From Xiphophorus maculatus (taxonomy: Eukaryota; Chordata; Actinopteri; Cyprinodontiformes; Poeciliidae), in contig NC_036458.1 in the NCBI RefSeq assembly GCF_002775205.1, positions 24,392,368 through 24,456,367 on the forward strand: 64,000 bases of DNA, given 5' to 3'. A program made the position numbers and the translations under genes. A model generated the notes under the pieces. That model was given only the letters and a program-made list of their open reading frames with translations, was not told the origin of the DNA and did not search any database. Numbering within the stretch: the first letter of the stretch is position 1; each line of letters starts with the position of its first letter. This document shows, piece after piece, positions 1-45,800 of this stretch.

Positions 1-183
1 AGAATGTTAGAAATGAACCAGATCACTTTTCTGAAAATAAAGACATAAGCAGATGTGAAAACAACAGCGCTGTGTATTCAGTTCAGCAGGACCAGCGAGT
101 TTATTTATAACAGCATCACCTAGATAAAACCAGGAGTTGCTTTGCTGGTTCCCTGCATGAGGAGCAGAGAGGCAGACACCTAC

Positions 184-27858
<27,675 letters not shown>

Positions 27859-29939
27859 CTTCGATCTGGAAGTAGAGGCAGGTCGACGGAGCTCACATCC
27901 AACCAAGCAGTGCTCTCTACTGGAGGCAGGACAGCCATCAATCCGATGAGCTGCTTCAACAGCGCCTCCTACCGGGCTTATCATGGTAGCACACAAACAC
28001 AAGTAACGTATCGAAGATTTCTTTTCAGTCACAACTTTAACATTTAATACTAAATTAAAATTAAAGAAATTCAACAACATGTATAAGAATAAATCTATAG
28101 GTACTTTTTAAAAATCATACATTAAGATTTGCTTATTCATACAAATCGGTATTAAACAGTGGCTTTCCTAAATGCTTCACATTTGATCACTCTACAGCCA
28201 TAGACTTTATTATTCATTATATACGAAGCAATGAATAATGGCTAAGTGGAATAAAAAGGATATAGGCTTTCAAAATACTTGACAAATTCAGGTCTGAAAA
28301 ACGTGGTGTGCATTTTTATTTGTAACTCAACACTTTGTAGAACAGCATTTTTCTGCAAATAGTCTTTTATTGTATGTCTGTACCAGCATCATACATCTGG
28401 GACAGAAATTGATAACAATTATTGTATGCAAAATGTTTCAAGCTCAGTCATGTTAGGTGGAAGGTCTGTAAATATCAATATTCAGGTCTTGGTACAATCA
28501 CAATTGCATTTAGGTCTGGTCTTTGACTGTCCAATTCTAATACATGGATATGCTTTGATTTAAACCGTTTTATTGTAGCTCTGGCTGTATATTTCGGGTT
28601 GTTTTTCTGCTGGAAGATGAATCTCTGGCCTGGTGTTAAGCAGCTTGCAGTGTCAGTTGGTTTTCTTCCAGCATTTCAATGTAATTAGCTATTTCAATCA
28701 CCCACCAACTCTGACCAGTTTCCATTTTCCTGCTGAAAAAAATGTGTATAAAATGATCGTCCAGCAGACTGTTTCATTGTGAAGCTGCTGTTCAAGTGCA
28801 AAGTTATCAGGTGGCATTGCACCTGAAAACATGACAATGTCATATTTACAACTGAAATCTGACATTTTGTGATGAAAAACACAAATTACTTAGTTGACAG
28901 TAGAAACATTATTAACATTTTGTTCTGTGTGACCTTAGTGAATGTTGTAACAATTTTATTGTTTTGGTCCTTTTTTTTGGATGTTTCAAAGCACTTTATA
29001 AGTTAGTGAATGAATATGTTACAATTGCAGAGAACCGTTTAAAAAGCAGTTGAAATACAACAGAACATTAGTGAACAAAATATCTCTTTCCATGAAGAGA
29101 CAAATCTGTAAAGCTCACAATAGATCAGAAAACATTTGTTTAGCTAAATGCATGTCAAACTCTTTTATTAACAGGTGGAATTAAATTACTGAGAACGTTG
29201 AATAGGAAAAGAAACATTTGTTGCTGTACTTTAAATGCTACTAAAGTAACTGTTGCTGAACAATAATGGCACAAAGTGAACAAAAAAAATTCTAGCATGT
29301 TGAAATATTGTATTTTATGTCTTGGACTCTAGTAGGAGCAGAGCCTACTCATTCAATATTTAACTTTAGATTCATTCTGGAAAAGCTTTGGAAATGCAAA
29401 GAATTTGGGGGATTATGTTTCACTTCACTGCAACATTTTTTTGTGGTCAGAAAGTCCCTCTGAAAACCAGCTGCAAGCAGTGGGGTCGACTTCTTTATCT
29501 TCAACGGCAGTGACACTTTGTGAAAATCCACAGGAAACGGTTTGGTTGTTCCGCACCCCTTTGTAGCCCTACAGATAAAAGATGAATTGACATTTATATG
29601 AAGTTATTATCTCCAAAGACACATAAAAAGAGCCCTCTAAAACTGTCAAAAGATCTGCTGCTGTACTAGAATAAAATGTTTCACGTCATCTCGTTCTGGA
29701 TGACATGTTTGTTAGAGATGACATCTCCATCTAACAGTAAAACACAAAACCTGTGAAAAAGCCCTGGATAGAATCCACAGGCTCATATTGGTCATTTTTA
29801 TTTGATTTTTAGGAAATACATTTTCAAATGAGACGATTAGGGAACGTGGATGTGAACCAAGTATCAAATAAACATCATGTGAGAAGAAAACAAGACATTT
29901 CAGGAGAGTGTGAATAATATTTCTTTGGTTAATAGAGCG

Positions 29940-29940
<1 letters not shown>
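27859..29940. other. Intergenic, carm1 5' end to Ggamma 3' end
   Basis: Holds the carm1 promoter (CpG-containing to about 27,960), then AT-rich sequence with one interspersed repeat (28300-28830). A minus-strand open frame runs 74 codons upstream of the carm1 ATG but its translation shows no domain. A possible Ggamma polyadenylation signal (AATAAA on the minus strand) is at 29797-29802. Confidence 0.5.
28300..28830 (+). repeat. Interspersed repeat (unassigned teleost family), longest copy
   Basis: Contains AATACATGGATATGCTTTGA, TTGTAGCTCTGGCTGTATAT, TTTTCTGCTGGAAGATGAAT and AACTCTGACCAGTTTCCAT in the order known from a very common fish repeat. Fragments of the same family lie at 3.8, 17.4, 23.7 and 63.4 kb. 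Confidence 0.6.

Positions 29941-29977
<37 letters not shown>
29941..29977. repeat. (CA)n microsatellite directly after the Ggamma stop codon
   Basis: About 18 CA units. On the minus strand the Ggamma TGA (29981-29979) is followed by one base and then the TG run, so the array lies at the very start of the 3' UTR. Confidence 0.97.
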
Positions 29978-32398
<2,421 letters not shown>

Positions 32399-34087
32399 GA
32401 CTGCGTTCAAGAAACAGAGAAAGTTACAGCAACTTGGCAACTGAACCCATATGAGCCAAGTCCTCAACTGTGAGAGAGCTGTGGGACTTCCGGTAGAATT
32501 TTTCAAAATAAAACCTACATCGTGTGTTAGTTCACATTTTAGGCGATCCCCGTCTAAATTGCATGATCAGTGATTTCATTTATTTATATAGGCAATTCAT
32601 TGCTAAATGTAATACTTTTTTAACCCTATTCATATGAAATAAACAATGTATTTCTTATTAAGATTACTTTTTAGAAAGTTATCATAAGGTTATCTAATAT
32701 GTATCATGACATGATAACCATGAGTAAAAAAAAGAAAGAAAAGAAAATGGATGGATATTTTTATCTAGTTGCCAACTTAACTATAGTTATGAAGTAATGC
32801 CACTGGGATAAGAGCAATGGCTGAAAATCCTTCATTTCTGTGGGGTTTTTTTAGATCAAAAACATTTTTAAACAGATGGCTGGGTCTGGAGCCTTTTTTT
32901 TTAGCTAACTGGGAGTGTGCTGCAGCCTTATTGATTTCATTTTTACACTATTACAAACATGATTGGATTATTTGCCTCAAAGTCACCTTAAAAATTAAAT
33001 AAATATTTGATTTTTGGCACACTTTTTCATCAAGAAAACGAAACATTAAATTATAAACCAATCTTTCTGGCCTATATGAACTACTTCCTCATCTGTTTTG
33101 TTTGTTTGTTGTTGTTTTGTTTGTTGTCTTCCACACACATAGAGTTGGTGAAAAGCAGATGTTATCTAGTAACTGCAGAAAGAGGTGCATTAACTAAAAA
33201 CTCCCCCAGGTGGGGGTCAGGGAGCATTATTTGTGCAATCATCATAAGCACAATCATTTCTGTTTTATATTTTCATTTAATTAAATGAATCTGTTTTCAG
33301 TTCATCATTGAAGATTTTTTTGTGTTAATTTTCATTATGAATGATTGGTTAAAAAAGAAAAGGTAAAACAAATCCAAGAAGGCGAGTACTTTTTATAGGC
33401 ACTGTAGGTCAGAATGATAAGATAGTCAGACGAGCAAAGATGTTTTCATACAATAGTTCACAAAAGTCTGATGAGCTCCATAGCAGTTATAGCTCAATCC
33501 AGAGGTGAGTAGAGCAAACCGTATGATTTGCACTACTTTAACATATTTTTGCTCAAGTAAAAGTAAAAATTAGCCATACAAGAAATTCCTCAAGTCCACT
33601 AAAGAACCATTTGGTAAAAAATGCAACTCAATTCAGTAACATCTGTTCATAATGTCTGATTTCATGATTTACAATCAAGTCATCTGGCAGACAAAAATAT
33701 TACATTTTATGCAAATTCAGGTATTCTAAAATCTACAATAAAGAAATATAATTCTACTCATGTTTTGGTGCATTTTTCTGATTAGTTAAAATTCTCAACG
33801 GTTTTATACCATCATCATTAGCTTTTATCGTCTCACTCAAAATGAACTTGCTTGTTTATGCTGAAAAGTCGTTCTCTGTAAAACTCTAAAATAAAAAGAA
33901 AACCAGAGAGAGAGAAGAAAAAGAAAGGCCACCCGACCTGACTGAATCTATTCACACCACACGGTGGCGACAAGGCAATCCTGTAAAAGACGGAAATGAT
34001 GAAAGAGCTCACCAAAGGTCGAGTTAGAATAGGTTCCGGTGTAGCAGGGTCAGGCAGAGGGGGCTGCAGCTGGAAAACACTTCCAGA
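32399..34087. promoter_or_regulatory. Head-to-head intergenic region, Ggamma and clpp
   Basis: Separates the start codons of two divergently transcribed genes by 1,689 bp. An ACTTCCGG (ETS-type) site at 32486-32493 serves the Ggamma side. The clpp side (about 33,950-34,087) has CpG-containing sequence but no TATA box. The middle is AT-rich with no recognised gene. Confidence 0.45.
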
Positions 34088-38052
<3,965 letters not shown>

Positions 38053-38406
38053 ACTCTGAGAGCAAAACCCAGCTTCCCTCTCTGTCTTTACTAGGTCTCT
38101 GTTCTCCACCATGGACGCTCTGCTGAGTAGCTCAGGTTCATATTTTAAAAGAAGCAGAACTTCATTCCTGCAGTGAATGAAATAAATTCCACATAATCCA
38201 GACTGACTGTAGGCATCAGCAGTCACCTTTCACCCTGCTTACAGTCTCTTCATCAAGTCTGGTACAAATCAAGTGTTTCGTTAATGGATGTAAAAAAGAA
38301 ACAAAAAAAAAACAAACCAGTGAGCTTCCTGAAGTGTGCAAGAGTTTCACAAAGATGGCTGCCAGAAATCCCTTCAGGAGTGGAAACCTTTGTTATTCAG
38401 ATTTCT

Positions 38407-38412
38407 AATAAA
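38407..38412 (+). terminator. clpp polyadenylation signal
   Basis: AATAAA 355 bp after the clpp stop codon, followed within 20-40 bp by a T/GT-rich stretch (AGTGTCTCTGC). It is the first canonical signal in the right distance range. Confidence 0.65.
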
Positions 38413-39771
38413 GACTATTAGTTTGACCACAAAGTGTCTCTGCTTGATCCGTCCATGACTCCGAACCCTTCTGACTGAAAACACTCTTATAATCTTGTAG
38501 GGCTTTAAAACTCTTAGTTACAGTTTTTACTTCTGAAAATCATATTTTATTGTCATAAATTTGCACATTCAGTCACTGTTTCCTTTTCCATTTTTGGAGA
38601 AATGTGACCCATTTGCAGCAATGAATTGAAAAAGATCTTTAAATAAATAACCAGACCTCTTAATGAGTCATAATGACTCATTAAACATGTTTTTCTACAT
38701 GAATATTTTTGAATTAGAGAAAATAAAAGATGTAGGTGAACAAAGTCAGTTTTTAGCTGAACTTTGAACATATCAGTTCAGCTTTCAGTTTGTTTTTAGT
38801 CTTGATACAATGATATGATCATTCAGTGATTAAACTGAAGGCAGCTGGACGATTTCTGGTGTTTCCTGCAGTATCTTGGTTCTGACCACAAAATACTCCC
38901 AAAGAACAAACACTTTGTTTTTTTAAATCATATTTCCTTTGTGGAGCATATTGTTCTTCTGTAGTGTAATACTCATTCATCCTGCATCTAAAGAATTTTG
39001 AATATTGCATAAAATTGCAACATTTTTTGCCCATCATCTCAAAGTGAATCTCATATATTATATAGAATCATCACACAGAGTGACATTCCTTGTTTCTTGG
39101 AGTTTTGATGATTCTGGCATACAGATAATGAAAACCCAAAAATTCTTTCAGAAAATCAGAATACTGATTTACTGATATTGAATAAGGTTATGAGTGGAAA
39201 CTTGTGATGTCGCATCCTAAACAGCAGATGAACTCTGAACACCTGCTGAAGTTTCCTGAGTCTCTCACTCCAGGTCAGTAGGACTGGACAGATGTCCAGG
39301 AGACAATCAGACACACAAGGTCATTGCTGAAGAGAGCTGGCTGTTCACAGAGTTCTGTATCCACAGCATATTAATAGAAAATTGTGTGGAAGGCAGACGT
39401 GTCCCAGGATAGGTGAGCCAGCAACAGGGAGAACCACAGCCTGGAGAGGACTGTCATGTGAAATCCGTGCAGAAAAGTCTGACTTAAGAAAACTGATGGA
39501 ATTCTCTGTTTTGCAACAGAAGTAAAAAGGAAAAAAAAAAAATTTTATTTACGTTATTCTGACTAAAGGGACAAATGCTTACAGTTTCACGAAGACAATG
39601 CTATAAATGATACCAGTGTAGCAGCATTTTCAAAGAAAGGATCTAAGCAAAAAAAAATTAATCTTAAAAATATAGGCAGTAAAATGTAGAAAACTTAAAA
39701 TCTTTAAAAGAAGTGATATTAATTTATACAAATACACCCACAACCTTCCAAAATGTTGCAAAAAACCCCAC
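38413..39771. other. Intergenic between convergent clpp and aldh3b1
   Basis: No gene seen. AT-rich, with a palindrome at 38660-38684 and no full transposon recognised. Confidence 0.5.
38660..38684. repeat. Palindrome holding two inverted AP-1 consensus sites
   Basis: TTAATGAGTCAT, one A, then its exact complement. TGAGTCA (38664-38670) and TGACTCA (38674-38680) are both perfect AP-1/TRE sequences. It lies 250 bp beyond the clpp polyadenylation signal. Regulatory use is inferred. Confidence 0.9.
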
Positions 39772-39777
39772 TTTATT
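39772..39777 (-). terminator. aldh3b1 polyadenylation signal
   Basis: TTTATT on the plus strand (AATAAA on the minus) 88 bp past the aldh3b1 stop codon; gives a short 3' UTR. Confidence 0.55.
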
Positions 39778-39864
39778 TTCCTCCTAAGCTGTTTCAGTGT
39801 AAAAAGTTTCTATTTGTCTTAAGTTCTCACATCCATCTTTGCCAGGCTGCCTTTGAGAGGCGCG

Positions 39865-42800
39865 TCACATGAGAGAGCAGTTGCTGCGTGCAGACGTGGT
39901 CCAGCGCAGCCACTTCAGCTTGTCTTCACTGTAAGGCGGGTAGCGCAGGCCGTTGAGCCTCTCCAGAGCCCAGCCGCGCAGCATGCAGGCGCGCCGGTGG
40001 CTGAACGTCTCGAAGCCCCAGCGGCCGTGGTAGGAGCCCCAGCCGCTGGCCCCTGGATGGGCGGGGAGAGAAACACACTGCAGCAACCTCCACCATATAA
40101 AACACAACATTATATCCACTCCTACTAAATAAAATACCTTCAAAAAAGTGTGGCTCATCACGTTTTATCAATACAAAATATATAATTGTTTTGGTACTTG
40201 AACCAAATCCTGGTTAAAACAGTAACAACATTTTCTTTCTTATTTTGAAGTATTAGAACAAAAGAACATATCAACCAGTTTGTTCTTGAATGGATTTTTC
40301 TACATTTATGGAAAATAAGATAGAAATGGCTCATAGTTTGTAACCTGAAGAGAAAAGATGGAGTAAGCATGTACACCTACCTACGCCCCCAAAGGGCAGC
40401 CCAGGCAGGGCCATGTGAATGATGCCGTCGTTGGAGCAGAAGCCTCCACTGCTGGTCTTTTCCATCGTCGTCTTCACCACCTTAGAGAGCAACAACATGG
40501 TGATCCTCACAGCTCTGGGCTTCCAGCTTTCAGCAAGCAGCCAGCAGAGTTCTGGTCCTTACAGAGGATTCATTAGAGAACACGTAGAGCGCCAGCGGCT
40601 TCTCCTTACGATTCACCAACTCAATGCTCTTCTCCAGCTCCTCCACAGTCAGGATGGGCAGGATGGGGCCGAAGATCTCCTCCCCCATCAGGGCATCGTC
40701 TTCCTCTACATCCACCAGCACCGTGGGCGCTGGAAGACACACACATGGAAAACTTCACAATATCTTTGAGTGTTAAGTTTGAATTTAGGCAAACCTGAAA
40801 AAAATGTTCTCTTTCAAAAGTTACTCACTTTTACTGCAAAACTGCATCTCAACAACTCAGAACACATTCAAAGAAACTGGAGTATAATTTTAAAAAATTA
40901 TTTAACTAGCCATTTTAAATCATAAATTTAATGTCCATTACATTTATTACACACAGAGTGATATATTTATTGTGTTTATTTAACCCATAATCATAATGTT
41001 TATGATCATGGACTAAAGCTGATAAAAATTCAGAATTAAGGTTTTCCAAAAATGTAATATTACGTCAAACTAATCAAACAAAATTCTGATAAAGAATCAG
41101 AATCTGTGGCCTGTCGTCAAGAGGAGATGAGACACCAGAACCAACGATGCAGATGAGCTGAAGGTCAGCCTGGCTTCCTGACCTCCTCCATGCTACGCCG
41201 CACTAACGCAGGAATCCATGTGCTGACTGCTGTTCAGTGTAACGTAGGGGAGCATCCATAAATCAGCCCCGATCCATAAATCAGCCCCGATTTACCTAAT
41301 TTTGGTGATCAGTCGATACTTGCATGTCAAGATGGTCTTATCTACCTCGTCTAAAAATCAACCACTGTTACCAGCTCAGCAACTTTCTTGCTGTATTTAG
41401 CAAAATTTCACAAAATAAAAACAGTATCGGCCAAAATCAGGTCAGGCTTTTTAAAGATCGGTGATCGGCTAGAAAACTGAAATTGGTGCATTTTTAGTAT
41501 AATATACTAAATTCCTAAGAAACTGACATGTATAACTTGGTGTGTAATGAATATACATATAAGTTGAACCTTTTGCATTCAATTACTGAGACAAATAAAC
41601 TGTTCTATGATTTTCTAATTTATTGACACACAAGGTCATTGCTGTGCCAATGACCTTGACAGCAGCTTTACATGACGCAAAACTGCTGCAACAGCATTTA
41701 TATGGCAACATTTTATTATCCTTAATTAGAAAGAGGATTTAGTGTTTTCTTCACTTCACCTTAAATACATTTGAACACGTCCAGCTTATTACCAACTTTC
41801 AAAAAAGATCTTTTAACGGCTGGTGTGAACACGTCTCTCCGGCGACAGTAAACATGGCTGAGTCAGAGTGAGCTTTACATAAAGGAATCTCGCTACTCAG
41901 ATGCTATGATATGAATAAATGTTTGGAAATGATTTATCAGCAGCAGCTCCTGATTAGTCAGATGCATAATATTGTTCTCCAAAGTCTAGTTAAAGGCCCA
42001 CCTATGTATTTATCCTTCTCGTCACTCTGTCCTCCAATAACGACCTTGCCCTTGGTCTTCTCCAGCAGCTTCATGAGGCGAGTGAAGTGGCGAGCGGACA
42101 CGATGCGGGACAGATCCGGACTCTTCTGCGGCTCCTTCCCATAGAACTCCTCCAGCACGGTGGTCAGGGCGGGCACCAGGGCGTCCCGGGTAGCCTTGGT
42201 GCACAGCACGTAGTCTGGAGCCACACAGCTCTGGCCTGCATTGAAGTACTTGGCCCAGACCACGCGGTGGGCTACGGCTTGGATGTTTATCTGGCCGTAT
42301 ATGAGGCAGGGACACTTACCGCCCAGCTCCAACGTTACGGGTGTCAGGTGAACAGAGGCGGCCTGGACCACGCTGCGAGCCACCGCTTGGGAGCCTGGAG
42401 GGAGGAGCTTCAATGTCAAAGGTCACAGAGGAAAGAGCTGCAACATTTTCATGTGAAATTGTAAAAGGACTGAACTTAGACATTCATCATGGACATCAAT
42501 ATCATATTTTGCAAGAATGCATATGAGGTGTCCTTTTTCCAGGCTAGAAGGATCATTTAAAGGGGCAGAAAGTATCAACTCATAGCACAGTTAAGCAACT
42601 ATGTTATCTTTAATTGTAATAAAAAAGATCAAAATAGGACTTAAAAAATGAGACTTTGTAATTTAATGCCTTGAAATTGGGCATCTGTCTCTTTAAAAAC
42701 TCCTGCTATTTATGAAACTCCGCCTTCAGGAAGTCATCACAGCATGGCTCCTCTATTAACTCTTTAACGTTTTCCCAGGGTTGCTCTTAGAAGTAGCTCC

Positions 42801-45800
42801 TATAATGAACTCAGCAGATCCACAGCTCCACCAGGTGTTTCTAATTGCTGCCACTAGTCTGAAGGAGCTGATTGGAGGAGTCACAGGGAAGGGCTGCTCT
42901 GTGAGGTGGAGGCTCAAAAGTTTGGAAACTCTGAGGAGGAGCTGCATCTCAAAGGCGGGGCTCGGTCCACTGAGGCGTTTTAACAGCTGAATGGTTGCCA
43001 TGGAGATTAAATGATTTGTCAAACAAGCATGAAAGAATCACACCAACACTCCAGGTATGTTTTTGATGAGTGCATAACATTATAACTACACAACAGCTGA
43101 AACACTAAATGGCCTGTTTAGAGTTGCTTTTGATTCATAATAACATACTTGATAATGACTAGACTTGACGATTTTGATGATGGCATTTAACAAAATGTAA
43201 TGTGCATTGCAGTTTCATAACTGGTTATTGTATGATGATTTTATGGTGTAGAGTACACAGCAGTGTGCTACACTAATAACCTTGGCAGCAGTAGAGGATT
43301 ATGGGACGTAAAACCTCAGTCAGACTCTTCACAGCCCCGTCTGTACCAGGAAACCAAACGGTTTCAATGAAGCCCACCATGTCTGGTAGGAGGAGTGCTC
43401 ACATATTCTCATGGCTTCACATGTCAGGTGACTCATCTTTCCAACCAATCAGCAACCATCAGATGTACACCTCTAAACACCATGCAACCTGGTGCTGCAT
43501 GCTTTTGGTTCAGCGCAGCAGATGTGGAGTTCCACAGGGCTTCTACCTGTGTAGAAGATGTGGTCAAATCGGTTCTGCAGCAGAGCCTTGGTCTCCTCTG
43601 CTCCCCCACGAACAACCGCATAGCAGTCCTGAGGAAGCAGCAGCACAGTGAGGGCAGAGAACGAGCTGACATGAGGCTGACATGAAGCTGACATGGAGCT
43701 GACATGGAGCTGACATGAAGCTGACATGAAGCTGACATGGAGCTGACATGAAGCTGACATGAAGCTGACATGGAGCTGACATGGAGCTGACATGAAGCTG
43801 ACATGAAGCTGACATGGAGCTGACATGAAGCTGACATGAAGCTGACATGAAGCTGACATGAAGCTGACATGGAGCTGACATGAAGCTGACATGGAGCTGA
43901 CATGGAGCTGACATGAAGCTGACATGGAGCTGACATGGAGCTGACATGGAGCTGACATGAAGCTGACATGAAGCTGACATGAAGCTGACATGAAGCTGAC
44001 ATGGAGCTGACATGAAGCTGACATGGAGCTGACATGGAGCTGACATGAAGCTGACATGAAGCTGACATGGAGCTGACATGGCGCTGACATGGAGCTGACA
44101 TGGAGCTGACATGGAGCTGACATGGAGCCGACATGGAGCCGACATGGAGCCGACATGGAGCCGACATGGAGCCGACATGGAGCTGACATGGAGCTGACAT
44201 GGAGCTGACATGGAGCTGACATGGAGCTGACATGAAGCTGACATGGAGCTGACATGGAGCTGACATGGAGCTGACATGGAGCTGACATGGAGCAGCCACA
44301 GAACAAAACTGGACCAGCAAAAAACATGAAAAGTGTTTAGAACAGGCAGTGAGCCCTCAGCTCACCTGAGACAGGTACTTAGGAATGAGCTCAGCCACCA
44401 GGCAGTCTGTGGCCGAGCTGATCTCTGAAGGCTTGATGACTGCACAGTTTCCTGTCAGGGACATTAACTGTTACTTCACACAGCTTTAAACACGCGACAC
44501 ACGAGAACAGATTACAGCATCGATACGAAGATAAAAGCTGCATGAAGAATCTTTCACCTTGGAACAGTCTAAAGGATTCAGACACAGCTTGCTGACATTT
44601 AATAAAAATGTCAGCAAGTTATAATAAAACATAAAGTCTGCAGACCTGCAGCAATGGCTCCAACTAGTGGTAAAATGAGGAGTTGCAAGGGGTAGTTCCA
44701 GGGTCCAATGATGAGCACAACTCCCAACGGTTCCCGCCGCACAAAACAGTCATCTAGTTTTGTAGCCTGTGAAAACGACAAAAAGGCATCAGCTCAACTA
44801 CAACAAGCCACGACACATTGGGTTTTGAAGGAATCTGTGAAAATCTGTGTAACGGATCTGTGATTGTATCTCCTAAAATTAATTTACTTTAATTTAATTT
44901 AACTTATTGAGCGCTTAACACTTTAAGGGCAAAGCCATAAGCTTACAACCAATTCAAAATGATTAAATCATGTCAGGGGGAGTTTGGTCATCGCTCTGTT
45001 CTGCATGTCCTTCCTGCTCTGACTGGCTGGCTCACACCACAGCGCAAACAAGACTCAACAGGTATTTGTTCTTTACACAATAAGTATTACTAAGTGTTTC
45101 CTGGTAAAACTAGATTGTTGGATTAAATGTGAAATTTTAAAATGATTCCTAAAATTTCTAAAAGCAGATATGACACGTAGAATTGGAATTCTTAAAAAGG
45201 ATAAAACTGCATTTTTTCAGCATCCTGTTATCTGACGTTTCTCTATTGTGGTAGCCTGAATGAAGAGCCGACATCACTCCACAGAACTTTTACTGTCTAT
45301 AAACATTCCCACCAAAAGATGGTGTGGTCACTAAGGAATCCACAACGTCCAAATATCTACAGGCCTCACATTCCTTTATAAAGGTCAGAGTTCATGATTC
45401 AACAATGAGAAAAGAGACTACAAAAATGGCATCCCAGGAGAACTCCAAGGCTTTGAAGATCTTCATAATTCCCAAGACTGTTGGGGAAACTATTCTGTGG
45501 ACTGAGGGGACAAATATGGACGTTTTTAGAAGGCATGTCTCCTTTTTACATCTGGTGTAAAACTAACCCTGTACTACATGGTAAATGATTAAGCATGAGT
45601 AGCTTGTTTTCATGGTGCGTTCACACCAAATCCATACCATGCGTCAAAAACAGGTCTGGCGCTTCAAGTTTGATGCGTGTGCACTTTTGGTGCATTCACA
45701 CCAAACGCGTTTTGAGCATCAGGCACGTCTGGTTTACATTCAAAGTCGATGTGAAGCAACGCTCCTGTTGGACTCACTCGGAGCGTCAAACGCTCCAAAC

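Noticed and set aside
29712-29975. 87-aa minus-strand frame starting with repeated C-V
   Set aside because: Translation of the CA microsatellite and the Ggamma 3' UTR.
33007-33288. 93-aa hydrophobic frame in the Ggamma/clpp gap
   Set aside because: AT-rich sequence yields Leu/Phe/Ile-rich frames by chance; no splice or conservation evidence.
42087-42464. 125-aa plus-strand frame
   Set aside because: Antisense shadow of the aldh3b1 exon at 42394-42002.
43663-44294. CRISPR-like array
   Set aside because: Units are contiguous 12-mers with no spacers, in a vertebrate intron.
43433-44327. Three long overlapping minus-strand frames (237-295 aa) of repeated M-S-A-P-C-Q-L-H-V
   Set aside because: They are produced by the 12-bp minisatellite having no stop codon in any minus frame. 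Two extend into or past aldh3b1 exon 5 only because they overlap it.
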